NCBI GenBank assembly: GCA_030386875.1
Contig: CM059567.1
Coordinates: 58,760,020-58,824,019 of the forward strand
Origin: Morinoia aosen
Lineage: Eukaryota > Arthropoda > Malacostraca > Amphipoda > Talitridae
Reading direction: 5' to 3'
DNA length: 64,000 nt
Shown here: piece by piece, positions 41,561-53,710 of the stretch
Numbering within the stretch: position 1 is the stretch's first letter
How the letters are laid out: each line of letters opens with the position of its first letter
Notes under the pieces: model-generated
Told to the model about the DNA's origin: nothing
The model's database searches: none
Seen by the model: only the letters and a program-made list of their open reading frames with translations
Made by a program: the position numbers and the translations under genes

Positions 41561-43629
41561 AGTCTCTGAAATTGAACATCCCAGTTCGCAAACATTTTCC
41601 TAGCTCCAGAAGTTGATAGTTTTATGTGCATACGTCAGTCACCCACTCCACGTTTGGTGCCAGGACATCCCCTGGCTAGGTATGGTCAGGCAACCTTGCC
41701 TCAGACTACCGTGTTCCCGGGGCTGACTTAGTCTCCAATTTTCAGAGGCTTTGTTTTTTCCGAGGAATAATTTTTCTCGCATCAGTTGGCCAAGAATGCT
41801 GGCTGATATCTGAGGTATGATCGTCGCCCAGCAGATGGTGGATTGATGGTGACATTTGGCTGGAGTGACGGCGTGGTGTGATCCGGAGACCATCTTTTTG
41901 ACTTTGGCTCGTGCCAGCATTTGTATTTTTGTAATTTGAATGTCACGTTCTTTTGCGAAATTTATTCGCTACGTGATCGAGTTCAGAAATGATGCTTAAT
42001 GTGGATCTGTTTTTGTTCACTTTCAAGTTGTGTCCAATCATGCTTCGCTGAATTCCTGTGTATTTGTTTGAATATAATTGTACACCTTATAATAATGTTG
42101 ATGATAGGATGCCCTAGAATTCGCTTAACTTAACCACAAGTAGCTGTATTCAAATGTGACCGTTGTAATCTACTTGTTATATGACAGTAAATAGATTAAG
42201 GAAATAACAGTAAATAGATTATTTAAATGGCTTAGTAATGCGGTGAACGAAACTACATTTGATGGCATTTAACTCATCAAATCACGATTCTTTTCATCAA
42301 TAGTCATTCCATTTACAAATTGTAGGCAGCAGCGCAACATTTTTTGTGCTATTTTAATGATGAAAGTGGTAGAAAAGCAGTATTCTGAATCAAGGCACTT
42401 GAAGCTTTTCTGCCTTGCATTTATTTGTGCTCAAAAAAATATCTGGATTTAATTAACTAGAAAATAGCTCATCGTCATCATGGTTCTGTATTTATTTAAT
42501 CTCTGTTTTAGTGATCCGTCTCAAGTAAATTTGTAAATTTTCTGACCCAAATATTCTTCTATAGAATTCATTTTAGACTCTGTTGTGGGACTCTTACGAA
42601 TTCTTACGAATTGACTCTTACGAATTCTCTTACATTAAAACCAAATTCTTTCAAGATTGAATTCTCTTACGAGCGGCAATAGATGACGCTGTATTGAATT
42701 TCAATGCTATTATCGGACTGGATTTTCGGAACCACAATTGGTAAATGATACGTCTGTTCTTTCAACATTGGGATCATGATATTTTTACTTCTGCCTCATT
42801 TGCGCACCTCGTATTAAGTACTCTAAAATTGGGCTGCGTCAGGTATTTATTTTGAGCATGTGAGAGCGCTTTCTCTTCCATTTATACTGTTGGTACGATG
42901 TCCATTCGCGTTGACTTTGAATATTCGACATGACTAACACAAATCGACTTCGAAATTTACGCATCTTATTTTCAGTCCGACATGCGCAATAAAATAATTT
43001 ATTTGTGACGCTTAGCCGCGTGAAATGAAGCCCCATTTGACTGGAGCCATTTGAGTGGCTTTGACTGTTCTGAAGGTATTGAAGCCATCTTGAAGATTAA
43101 CTGAAAATAATGCCCTCGTGACATCAATTTTTGCCACCAATTCCCTCTGCGAGTTAAAACTTTTTGACGCAGTCAGTAGTTCATTGCGCTTTATTTGACG
43201 CCCTCTACCTCCAACTGAACTAGCATTTATTTTCTTTTGATCGAGCGTCGCATTTATCACTTGATGCCGGAAAGCTATTCGAGGCTCATGTTCATGCTTC
43301 CAGTTCGAAGGCTGGAATTCAAGGTGCTATTTTCGCGAGTTCAACTCTAGTTGCTGTCGCTACAGAACTCAATAACGCCACGTTTTCAGTCGTAATTGCC
43401 ATCTGCGCGCCAATCTAGCGGTTTTCCCTCCTTAGTAATTATTTGGGCTTGCCGCTGCCAACGCTGGCCCTCGGGGCCTAATTCTTTCTTTCCAAAGGAC
43501 GAGGAGGTAAACAAATTTCTGTGGTATCTTCTGATCAGGGAAGCCGCCATCTTGGTTTGCTCGGGCCGTAGACTGGAGCAGCTAAACTCAGGACTTGGTC
43601 GCTCTTGCGGAACCTTAAAGTATTTAATG
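41561..43629. other. No gene recognised
   Basis: The stretch 41640-41920 is GC-richer and open on the minus strand for 93 codons with fairly even codon use, but I recognise no motif. Around 42590-42670 CTTACGAATT recurs four times. The minus frame at 43012-43260 is likewise unmatched. Confidence 0.4.
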
Positions 43630-44228
43630 GTGTTCCATCACTCCTTTATGTTGCATGGACCTGATGTTTCATTACTCGTTTATATTGTATGTACCTGATA
43701 TTTCATTACCCGTTTATATAGTGTGTACCTGACGTACTTGTCGTTTCATCACTCGCTTATATTGTATGTACCTGATGTTTCACCACTCGTTTATATTGTA
43801 TGTACCTGATGTACTTGATGTTTTACCACTCGTTTATATTGTACGTAACTGATGTACTTGATGTTTCATCACTCGTTTATATTGTACGTAACTGATGTAC
43901 TTGATGTTTCATCACTCGTTTATATTGTATGTACCTGATGTACTTGATGTTTTACCACTCGTTTATATTGTATGTACCTGATGTACTTGATGTTTTACCA
44001 CTCGTTTATATTGTATGTACCTGATGTACTTGATGTTTTACCACTCGTTTATATTGTACGTAACTGATGTACTTGATGTTTCATCACTCGTTTATATTGT
44101 ACGTAACTGATGTACCTGTTGTTTCACCACGCGTTTATATTGTACGTAACTGATGTACTTGATGTTTCATCACTCGTTTATATTGTGTGTACATGATGTT
44201 TCATCACTTGCTTATATTGTATGTACAT
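43630..44228. repeat. About 43-bp tandem array, 14 copies
   Basis: Units built on CACTCGTTTATATTGTATGT and ACCTGATGTACTTGATGTTT. Some units lack the TGATGTACT part and are about 31 bp. TATGTACC and TACGTAAC variants alternate. No coding frame. Confidence 0.95.
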
Positions 44229-44767
44229 TTACTACTAGAGCAGTTTTGCAGTTAGGGCTCTAGTATTTATGACAAGACATGTAATGGTGTTTATTGTAGA
44301 ACTCAAAGTTACATATTATGTTGGGTATTCAATACGTTTGAAACCAGCATTTCCGAGACTGGTTGGCAATATGTATGGCATAAAATTGTGATGTATAGTT
44401 TCTCTAAAGTTGAAACATTTCACCGGGAATATGCAGTAGTACCTTTGTGTTTGAATAAATGTTTTATTTTCTCAGTTTAGGAAATTTCTTTAAAAATGTT
44501 GCGTGGGCAGCTATTCCCTGAAAAAAAACATTTAGGTTAGAAACGCATTAAAATTTAAGCCTTACGATAGGCCATATTGTAATTTCGTCGTGCTTCTTAA
44601 ACATTTATGCTTCCGTTCCAAGGTGCCGCTACTCAGATCGGAATACTGATGTTCATTAATGCATTTCCTATGATTCACAACAGCGTACGTGAGAAGCATA
44701 TTCATGACCATCGCTCTTGGGAGCCATTACGTATGAGGGCGCCCGTAGAGCTGCTATTGGGAGCTTA
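44229..44767. other. No gene recognised
   Basis: AT-rich flank of two arrays. The ATG at 44607 opens a frame that runs into the next array; I regard it as incidental. Confidence 0.4.
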
Positions 44768-45375
44768 TAGAGCCTTTTCTAGAGGCAAGATCTCCCGAGG
44801 TGAGTCTAGAGCCTCTACTAGAGGCAGGATCTCCCAGGGTGACTCTAGAGCCTCTACTAGAGGCAAGATCTCCCGGGGTGACTCTAGAGCCTCTACTAGA
44901 GGCAAGATCTTCCAGGGTGACTCTAGAGCCTCTACTAGAGGCAAGATCTCCCGGGGTGAGTCTAGAGCCTCTACTAGAGGCAAGATCTCCCGAGGTGACT
45001 CTAGAGCCTCTACTAGAGGCAAGATCTCCCAGGGTGACTCTAGAGCCTCTACTAGAGGCGAGATCTCCCAGGGTGACTCTAGAGCCTCTACTAGAGGCAA
45101 GATCTCCCGGGGTGACTCTAGAGCCTCTACTAGAGGCAAGATCTCCCGGGGTGACTCTAGAGCCTCTACTAGAGGCAAGATCTCCCGGGGTGACTCTAGA
45201 TCCTCTACTGGAGTTGAGGCAGGATCTCCCAGGGTGACTCTAGAGCCTCTATTAGAGGCAAGATCTCCCAGGGTGACTCTAGAGCCTCTACTAGAGGCAA
45301 GATCTCCTAGATCGATGTGACTCTAGAGCTTCTGATAGTGGCCAGATTTCCCAGGGTGACTCTAGAGTCTAGACT
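44768..45375. repeat. 39-bp tandem array rich in palindromes, about 15 copies
   Basis: Each unit includes GCCTCTACTAGAGGC (7-bp arms around one base), TCTAGA, AGATCT or GATCTC, and CCCGGG or CCAGGG. The first eleven or so units are nearly identical; those after about 45200 are diverged or shortened. Because 39 is a multiple of three, two forward frames and one reverse frame stay open (RASTRGKISRGDS on the plus strand). I read this as a minisatellite, not a gene. Confidence 0.96.
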
Positions 45376-45780
45376 CTGGATAATCTAGAGCCTGCACTGT
45401 GTAGAGGCGAGATCTGCCAGCATCTCGTGTCGGTGTGGCCCCACGCTGGGCAGGGCCCGGGCCCCATCTCGCGCTCAGGACTGTACTCGTTAAGTGGACC
45501 GGCTCGGTATGCGTGATACCAACTGATTGTGGGCTCTGTAAATCGCTCGGGAGGCGATGAAAGCATCGCCTTCGAGGAGGAGAGAAGCCTTTGCCTCGTC
45601 CTTATTTCGAGGTCTCTAATTGACTTGATAACTTGTTAAACATTTCGTAATGGGGCAAAGTAGTTTAGGAGCAAAGTGTCAACCTCAAATGAAATACGTG
45701 GAAATATTTGTGGGTTGTGAACACGGTTGACGAAACAATGCAGGGTCATATCTATGGGGAAAATACACCTCCTCTTGTTC
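45376..45780. other. No gene recognised; 8-bp hairpin at 45552-45571
   Basis: AGGCGATG and CATCGCCT pair around the loop AAAG. The stretch 45380-45500 is GC-rich. No coding frame recognised. Confidence 0.5.
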
Positions 45781-45786
45781 GGCTAG

Positions 45787-45930
45787 CCAATAGAAAGGCT
45801 TTATTTCGAACAAAATTTATAACGTCACTACAACGCTATGTCGTTGGGCCAATAGTGGGGCAAGATTTGGGGGTAGCGGTGCTACCAGATGCAATATGAG
45901 CGCTGCTATTGGTTCGTTGTCATGACGTCA
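45787..45930 (+). promoter_or_regulatory. Promoter-like cluster: three CCAAT boxes and a CRE
   Basis: GCCAATAG at 45786-45793 and GCCAATAG at 45848-45855 are identical CCAAT boxes. A reverse box CTATTGG ends at 45912. A perfect CRE, TGACGTCA, is at 45923-45930 and a half site ACGTCA near 45822. Such spacing is typical of animal promoters. A 35-codon frame with an Arg run (MPAQLSTLQRRRRTSQ) starts with ATG at 46068, but no gene downstream is recognised. Confidence 0.35.
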
Positions 45931-46951
45931 GCAAAACCACACCGTCAACGGAAAAAAAGACTGGTTTGAGCCTACCTTGTTTCCTCTACCGTTGTTGTGA
46001 AGCTTATCAGCTTCATTAATTTTCTTATTACCTGCATTGCTCTAGTTATTTCTCTAGTTCACGAGCTATGCCTGCTCAGCTTAGCACTCTTCAGCGTAGA
46101 AGGCGACGAACCTCTCAGTGGTGCCTGACTGCCACAAAGAATCGTTTCATGACTCGCTGTGCGTTTCGCTGAAAGCATAAGTCATGGCATTTGTTTGTTA
46201 GAGGCATGAGTCAGTGTTCTGCACAGAGGGAACAGTATTAGCTTTGTCATCTTGCGTCGATTACACGGCGTTCGGGCGCCGGAGCAGCGCCCACTGGAGG
46301 GAGGATAGTTTTCGTAGAAAACCTCAATTCGTATTTAAAAACTTTTTTTGGAGGGAGTTTAGTCTTCGTGGAAAATATCAATTCGTGTTTCAAAACTTGT
46401 TGTTGATAGTGAAATTTACATCACTTATCAGAAAATTAAAAAATAAAGCCTCAAAGAAATTAATCATGTTTATTAGGAAAACGTTTCAGGGCCCCGCTCC
46501 ATTATCAGTTCAAAAAACGAATTATCATGTCTGAAATAAAAAGTACGACTCCGAAATGTTTTCTTAGTAACGATGGTTAAATTCCCTGGAACTTTCTTCA
46601 TTTTTAAAGTCTGATTAGGTTGTGAGTAGAGCAAACCGCTGACTTATTTTGTTATAATACATAACTTACTTGCTGATAGATATACAGCTAATGGACAAGT
46701 TGACCTTAGGTAACAATGATATGAAGATTAAAATATTATTGATGTTGCTTATATGAAAAGAGAATAAACTGTTGAAGCCTGTTAACTATAAGGATTTGCC
46801 TGCAGTGGACAAGAGAATGTTACGACCAAGTTATATGTTCGGAATTATGAGGCCATTTATGTTGAACTGTGTCTAGAATTCTGTTTGAATGAATCATTGG
46901 CTGTCAACATTTTCTTACTTTTTTTAAATTTTCCAATTTCAATTGTAAACT
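45931..46951. other. No gene recognised; 56-bp local duplication at 46295-46405
   Basis: GGAGGGAGGATAGTTTTCGT at 46295 and GGAGGGAGTTTAGTCTTCGT at 46351 begin two similar copies. The frame at 46214-46534 spans them. Nothing else seen. Confidence 0.5.
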
Positions 46952-48440
46952 AATGTGTAAATCCCGGTACACTATGTGTTAATCCCGGCACACTATGTGT
47001 TAATCCCGGCACACTATGTGTTAATCCCGGCACACTATGTGTTAATTCCAGCACACTATGTGTTGATTCCAGCACACTATGTGTTAATCCCGGCACACTA
47101 TGTGTTAATCCCGGCACACTATGTGTTAATCCCGGCACACTATGTGTTAATTCCAGCACACTATGTGTTGATTCCGGTACACTATGTGTTGATTCCGGCA
47201 CACTATGTGTTGATTCCAGCACACTATGTGTTGATTCCGGTACACTATGTGTTGATTCCAGCACACTATGTGTTGATTCCGGTACCCTATGTGTTGATTC
47301 CGGCACACTATGTGTTGATTCCAGCACACTATGTGTTGATGCCGGTACACTATGTGTTGATTCCGGCACACTATGTGTTGATTCCAGCACACTATGTGTT
47401 GATTCCGGTACACTATGTGTTGATTCCAGCACACTATGTGTTGATTCCAGCACACTATGTGTTGATTCCGGTACACTATGTGTTGATTCCGGCACACTAT
47501 GTGTTGATTCCAGCACACTATGTGTTGATTCCGGTACACTATGTGTTGATTCCGGTACACTATGTGTTGATTCCGGTACACTATGTGTTGATTCCGGTAC
47601 ACTATGTGTTGATTCCGGTACACTATGTGTTGATTCCGGTACACTATGTGTTGATTCCGGCACACTATGTGTTGATTCCAGCACACTATGTGTTGATTCC
47701 AGCACACTATGTGTTGATTCCGGTACACTATGTGTTGATTCCGGCATACTATGTGTTGATTCCGGTACACTATGTGTTGATTCCGGTACACTATGTGTTG
47801 ATTCCGGTACACTATGTGTTGATTCCGGTACACTATGTGTTGATTCCAGCACACTATGTGTTAATTCCGGCACACTATGTGTTGATTCCGGTACACTATG
47901 TGTTGATTCCGGTACACTATGTGTTGATTCCGGTACACTATGTGTTGATTCCGGTACACTATGTGTAAATCCCGGGACACTATGTGTTAATTCCGGCACA
48001 CTATGTGTTGATTCCGGTACACTATGTGTTGATTCCGGTACACTATGTGTAAATCCCGGGACACTATGTGTTAATCTCGACTCACTATGTGTGTATCTCG
48101 GTACGTTATGAGTTAATCCCAGTACGTTATGAGTCAATCCCGGCACACTACGTGTTAATCCCAATACGTTGTGTAAATCTCGGTACGTTATGTGCTAATC
48201 TCGACTCACAATGTGTTAATCCCGGTACGTTATGTGTTAATCCCGGTACGTTATGTGTTAATCCCGGTACGTTATGTGTTAATCCCAGTACGTTATGTGT
48301 TAATCCCGGTACGCTATGTGTTAATCCCGGTACGTTATGTGTTAATCCCGGTACGTTATGTGTTAATCCCGGTGCGTTATGTGTTAATCCCGGTACGTTA
48401 TGTGTTAATCCCGGTACGTTATGTGTTAACTCACCACTAA
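46952..48440. repeat. 21-bp tandem array, about 70 copies
   Basis: Units are built on CACTATGTGTTGATTCCGG with few variable positions: TTAATCC or TTGATTCC, and GGTAC, GGCAC or AGCAC. After about 48080 the units change to TACGTTATGTGTTAATCCCG. On the plus strand the first part reads VLIPVHY/VLIPAHY, on the minus strand THSVPES, and both stay open for hundreds of codons. I regard this as a repeat artefact. The longest is 404 codons on the minus strand (46950-48164). Confidence 0.97.
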
Positions 48441-48781
48441 CAACACATGAGTGTCGCTTACCGCTCCACTGACACGCTGTATAACGCTAAGTTCAAGTAA
48501 AGCGTTTTTCTGATGATAGATTTGTGTACTGTGTGTGCACGCTGAAATAACTCAATCACTTGAGCAATAATCAATTATTGCTCAATTATTGCTCAAGCAT
48601 TGTTCATGGGTGAGGTAGCATACATATATTGTTGCATGATTACGATAGTAAGTAATGTTTACTTTTATGGAGCTTACATTCACGTATATATTGAGTCAAG
48701 AATAAGTGATTTTATTGTATCCAATGAACTTTTCTGTGTTTGTTTCGTCATTCAATGCTCTTGAAAATTGATGGAAATGCG
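48441..48781. other. No gene; hairpin-forming triplet repeat at 48559-48597
   Basis: CTTGAGCAATAAT and ATTATTGCTCAAG pair exactly, with a third partial copy AATTATTGCTCA between them. Confidence 0.6.
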
Positions 48782-49095
48782 TTGGAGTTATTGAGTAAAG
48801 GCTTAAAGAAAAACCCCATGTTGATGATACTTGCATCCCAGTATCTTGAACAAGGGAAGACAATATTTCCCCTGGTGTTATTGAGTAAAGGCTTAAAGAA
48901 AAACCCCGTGTTGGTGATACTTGCATCCCAGTATCTTGAACAAGGGAAGACAATATTTCCCCTGGTGTTATTGAGTAAAGGCTTAAAGAAAAACCCCGTG
49001 TTGATGATACTTGCATCCCAGTATCTTGAACATGGGAATACACTATTACCCCTGGTGTTAGTGAGAAAAGGCTTTGGGAAAAACACCGTGGCAAG
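48782..49095. repeat. 90-bp tandem repeat, 3.5 copies
   Basis: TTATTGAGTAAAGGCTTAAA recurs every 90 bp from about 48787 to 48967, with a diverged half copy at 49057. Each unit translates to 30 residues including LLSKGLKKNPVL and ILASQYLEQGKTIFPL. The frame is kept only because 90 is a multiple of three. No promoter or family match. Confidence 0.95.
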
Positions 49096-49449
49096 ATATA
49101 TTGCAGAATCTTTGACTTTTATTTAAGCCTTGCTGTAATATATCTATCGTATGGCATAAAATGGTTTCGCTAGCAAGTAAAAAAAAACAGAGCGTCAATG
49201 ATGGAAGATTACGTTGAATCCGACAAATAGAGTCCGATATCATGTTGATCCATGGCCTTGCGTTGGCCAAAACTGTGATGTTTTGAAAAAGAATTTACTT
49301 CGTTAAGGAAGCTTTTTTCAGCGTACTCCGTTATGTCACAGCACCGAAAGAAGATTGAATAAAATTTAGTTCCGTACAATGTAAATAGGCATAAACAAAT
49401 TGACGCTCAGCACTTAGGGGGATACAGAAACGTACATTGTTTTTTTGAG
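49096..49449. other. No gene recognised
   Basis: Spacer between two arrays, nothing seen. Confidence 0.4.
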
Positions 49450-50335
49450 ATAATTTGTATAGCATCGAGTTCATTTTCAGAATAACGCCGTTCTTTGTAA
49501 TGGATCGCAAAGCAGGCCCAAAATTCGCCCTCTATGACTTTATTTTTAAAATATTTGAGTATATTTAAAGAATAACGCTGTTTTTTTTGTGGAGGATCTT
49601 AACACAAGCTCAAAATTTTCCTTCTGCTACTGTATTTTTGTACAATTTAAATTTATTTGAAGAATAACGCAGCTCATTGCGGTGAATCTCATCGCAAGGC
49701 TAAAATTCTATTTCTACGAGTATGACTCAATCTTCGCAGGGTTTGAGTATATTTCAAGAACAACGCTGTTCTTTGTAGTGGATTTCAACGTAAGGCATAA
49801 ATCCTCCTTCTATGACTCTATTTTCAATGCAATTGAATTCATTCGGAGAATAACACTGTTCTTTGTAGTGGATTTCAGCGTAAGGCTTAAATTCTCCTTT
49901 TGTTACTGTATTTCTACAGCATTTTGAGTTGGTTTAAAGAATAGCACAGATCGAGGTTGCTCACAGCGCAAGCCGAAAATTCTCCCTCTATGACTCTATC
50001 TTCAAAGTTTACGAGTATATTTCAAGCAAATGCTCTTCTTTGAAGTGGATCTCAACGCAAAGCTAAAATTCTGGTTCAATGACTCTATTTCTACTGCAAT
50101 TTGAGTTTATTTAAAGAGGAACGCTGTTCTTTGTAGTGGATCTCAACGCAAAGAAAAAATTCTGCTTCTGTGACTTTATTTCTACTGCAATTTGAGTTTA
50201 TTTAAAGAGTAACGCTGTTCTTTGTAGTGGATTTCAACGCAAAGAAAAAATTCTGCTTCATTGACTTCATTTCTACTGCAATTTGAGTTTATTTAAGGAG
50301 TAACGCAGCTCCTCGAGGTGGCTCACAACACAAGC
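49450..50335. repeat. About 90-bp tandem array, ten copies
   Basis: GAATAACGC (or GAGTAACGC) followed by TGTTCTTTGTAGTGGAT, CAACGCAA, AAAATTC, TATGACTCTATTT and TTTGAGTTTATTT recurs ten times with a step of 88-98 bp. Copies are 70-90 percent alike. No coding frame spans it. Confidence 0.93.
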
Positions 50336-53324
50336 CCATCTGTTGGGTTCTCTCTGGCGTCGTGCGCAGCGTGCTGGAACGGAGATGAATGTTCGCTGAA
50401 TTGAACTTCACATCAATTTGAAAAGTCATGCTAAGGTTTTCTGCAGCGAAGGCATTGTGGTTCTTCTTATTGAAAAATTTTCCCTGTCATTGCTTTAATG
50501 CGTTTGAGCATGAATATGACATATTAGCGCAAAGCCATGTTAATATCGATGTTTTTTTCAAAATACAAGCGTTTGAAATCTAGTTCAATGGTTGTAAACT
50601 TTCTAAATTGCGTGAAAACTCAGTTTTTCATGCTATATGAGGCCAGGTTATTCGGTATTCTGACTAAATAAAACATCGACAGCTTTTCACATCTTTGAGC
50701 TCAAAATATAATAGAAGCCATTCAAAAAATACTGCCTGAGATTAATAAAGTATTCTGAGATTCGTTCCCGCATTGCAACTTGCGGAGAATACTTTTCACG
50801 ATCATATTAGGCGGGTAATTTTCGAATAAAATCTGTACTGGATTTTAGATAGATTAATTTTGGAGTATTGTCTAATTAGACGTTCGCTTACCGGGTTGTA
50901 AATCAACTTACGTCGTCGTAGCTGTGCATCGTAAGTTCGAGCCAACTTACGAGAAATTACGGTGCCGCTGTCTGTCTACGACGGAGTGAATTGCTTGAAA
51001 TTCCGGTCCTGGATGAGGAAGTCGAGTTGACGATGGAGTCATTTATCTGAACCAACTGCAGCTTAGCGCATCATATCTTCTATTGAACTTTACTTAATTC
51101 TTCATACAGAAAAATTATCCTGTTTCCAAAATTAAGTCATGTTGAAGGTAAAATAACTAAAATTAATTATTGTTTTTCCAGAATGAAGTCATAATTTAAA
51201 CCAAATTATCCTTTTTCATTCCACTGATATTGAATCCTATCCATTTGCAGTAATGTTTGAATTTGAGATGCGTTTAAACATAAATTTACTGGTTTTCAAC
51301 CGTAGATATCAAGGAAAGACACTCCTGCATACCGTTTTAAAGACTTGTAGCCTTTTAATTGAATATGACAAACGTTAGGTCATGTCCATTAGGACATAGT
51401 GCTTTCCTATGCGTAGATAAAAATAGGACAAATGTGTCAAAAAGGGACTGAACTTTAATCCTGGAATCAAAGTGAGATCAAGCACAGATGGTTCTAGCGA
51501 ATGATATCACTACTTCTGCGTGCTAGTCCTGGCCTTAAGCTTTTCCGTCGAGAGCACCATCATGTTAGTCCTTAATATGTGCTCTATACGCGTGTATGTG
51601 CATGCGATGCATCGAGTCGTACACCAGTGTTGCATAATGGGCGCTATCAAGCTAACCATAATGGGCGACCCGCATAATGGGCAACCGCATACGCTCCACT
51701 GCGCATGGTCCGGTCATGCGAAATCAACGATTTTCGGCCGCTTGTGCACTGATTTTCTTCTCGCTCGTTTGTCTTGCGAGTTGCTTGCTCCCTTCAGCAA
51801 CTTGCACGCAAATCGCTTTCTTACACACCACGTCTGCTGCGCTGAGAATGGAGCACCCTCAGACCGAATTGTGGCTGAATTATAGGTGACATCCTTCGAT
51901 TGCTGTTTGATCTGCTCAAATTGGCCCGAAGACGGAAATATTTCCGGTAATGTAGGGTTATAGCGAATTTTTAATATAGTCATGAATTTTGGCAGGATTA
52001 GTACATATCTTTTTTTAGTATTTTTCTGCTTTTGACCGAGATGGGGCTAGATAAGTTGCTCTTGTTTTAAGGGCCACTGCCCGTGCTTATTCGTCTGCGA
52101 GGTCTAACACGCTCACTGAAACACACTCAAGTTTGTTTATTCGTGCCTTAGATGTACCTTTGGTTGAAGTTAGGGCAGCAGCTCACGTGCTTAGCAATTC
52201 ATCTCGTCAAATACATTTCTGAAGATCACAATTCCAGACTGTGCTTACATCTAGTTCGATTTTCTTTCCAATGTTACTAGTTCTATCTCATCGGTTGACT
52301 TTTGTTGATTATCGGTTATTATTTTATCGGCTGACTTTCATGAATTTTTTTGTTGAGCCAAGTTATTTTTCGCGTGAGCACCACAGGTTTCAATAGTCAA
52401 GCTGCGTCATCAAAGTACGCTCTGTCCTCCGAAAACGAAGCTAACAATTGTTAAGCGAAGTTGTTGTCATAGAATCTATTCATTTTTTGTGAGTTAGGTA
52501 ATTAGTGGAGTAGGAGCTCTCTATCCCAAAGTATGATATTTGCATAAACTGATTCTCTTGGCACTAATGACTGCAGAAACCGTTTTTTGTGTTTGATGGA
52601 GCGATAAGCCGCCGAAGATCTGATGCCCAGTCGGGCGTGGGCCATGTAACCTGCGTGCCTGTTACGACGCGGTGCTCGGACGGTCCCGTCGATTTTTGAA
52701 TGTTGTTCCGTCAACGTCCTGAAACTGGAATTACGTGCGCAGGAAATGTTTCTGCGTCGTGAAGTTGCTTTTTGTTTGCGATTTTCGTTTACGAGTGGGC
52801 TTGTGAAATCTGCGACGAGTGGTTTTGGAAAACGAGCTTCAAATTTTTGTTCCTGTTTTTCTCAGGCGTTTGGTATTTCAGCGGTTAAATTAAGGATTTT
52901 GTGTTTCTTTAATTATTTTTGTATAAAAGTTCCGTTAGAAGTTACAAGAGACTGGCTTTATTTGTGTGTTGTAAGATTGTGATTGCGCATCACTGCAGAA
53001 AACAGCATGCTCAAGATCTGCGACTTAAATTATGGAAATTAACCGTCCTTTTCTAAGAAACTGTTGAACATAATATATCCAAATAAGCTAACTGTTTCAC
53101 TGCGATGGTAGACCCATCGCAATGCTATTCATCCGTTCCTTGGATTTAGTTGCAAGTATAAAAAAAGTTACCATAGATAACTGTAAGAAATTTTTTTAAA
53201 TGTTCGCAGCAGAGGCCCAAGTCCTTTGAGGTATGCATTTGGCCAGGTAATCAAATGAAACCCGGCCACGTAACGCAAAATGGTATTCTGACAGCGACTC
53301 TACACCCGCCCCTTGTGTCGCGGA
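50336..53324. other. No gene recognised
   Basis: Near 51635-51690 CATAATGGGC occurs three times in 55 bp. Frames at 51520-51885 and 52502-52714 are GC-richer but match nothing I know. No RNA gene seen. Confidence 0.4.
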
Positions 53325-53428
53325 CGCCAGAAGAGGGAAGGAGGGATAGGAGGAGGGAAAGAGAGAAGGAGGGATGACGGGAGGGATGGAGGGAGGGAAA
53401 GATGAGAGGAAGGAGGGAGGGATGCGAC
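53325..53428. repeat. GGGA/GGAG purine-rich tract
   Basis: Repeated GGAGGGA, GGAAGGA and GAGGGAGGGA on the plus strand. The many GGG runs could form a quadruplex. It borders the coding-like stretch to the right. Confidence 0.9.
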
Positions 53429-53527
53429 CTTCAAGCCTGGCACCAGAGCGCCGCCCTGGAAAGCGTCGAGGAACAGGTCGGTACTCCGGAGTTTGTATCC
53501 GGAATCAACCAAGATGACGTGGTCCAT
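53429..53527 (-). CDS. Coding-like segment, possible exon, protein unknown
   Basis: Thirty-three codons from ATG read MDHVILVDSGYKLRSTDLF and LDAFQGGALVPGLK, with codon use richer in G/C third bases than the surrounding DNA (for example ATC, TAC, CTC, ACC, CTG). That contrast suggests a real exon on the minus strand. The left edge is the purine-rich tract; the GT after AAG is a poor splice donor. The frame is open a few codons upstream, and an AG at TATGCAG could be an acceptor, with a weak pyrimidine tract. I do not recognise the protein and no partner exon was found. Confidence 0.3.
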
Positions 53528-53578
53528 CTCACTGCATAATTTAAGTAATTGCATAAATATATGTTCTTAAGATATTTT

Positions 53579-53710
53579 AAGCACTGACAAATTGAGTCGC
53601 CAAGTTTAAATTTTATTCTTTCCTAAGCACTGGCATGTTGAGTCGCCATGTATAAAATTTACGGTTTTGTAAGAACTGACATGTTAAGTGGCCAAGTATA
53701 AAAACCTTTA
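53579..53710. repeat. 46-bp tandem repeat, three copies
   Basis: ACTGACA, ACTGGCA and ACTGACA at 53583, 53629 and 53675, each followed by TTGAGTCGCCA or TTAAGTGGCCA and TATAAAA or TTTAAAT. Confidence 0.9.

Noticed and set aside
41639-41920. GC-rich 93-codon minus-strand frame
   Set aside because: No family resemblance; it could be a decayed mobile element, but I cannot support that.
44607-45320. 237-codon Arg/Ser-rich open frame
   Set aside because: Follows the 39-bp repeat; other frames are also open. It resembles an RS protein only by composition.
46950-48164. 404-codon minus-strand open frame and its plus-strand counterparts
   Set aside because: The 21-bp unit is a multiple of three without stops, so several frames are open for free. 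No start context, promoter or non-repeat domain.
48740-49126. 128-codon frame with 30-residue repeats
   Set aside because: The 90-bp unit keeps the frame by length alone; no known repeat-protein motif, and the opposite strand is open too.
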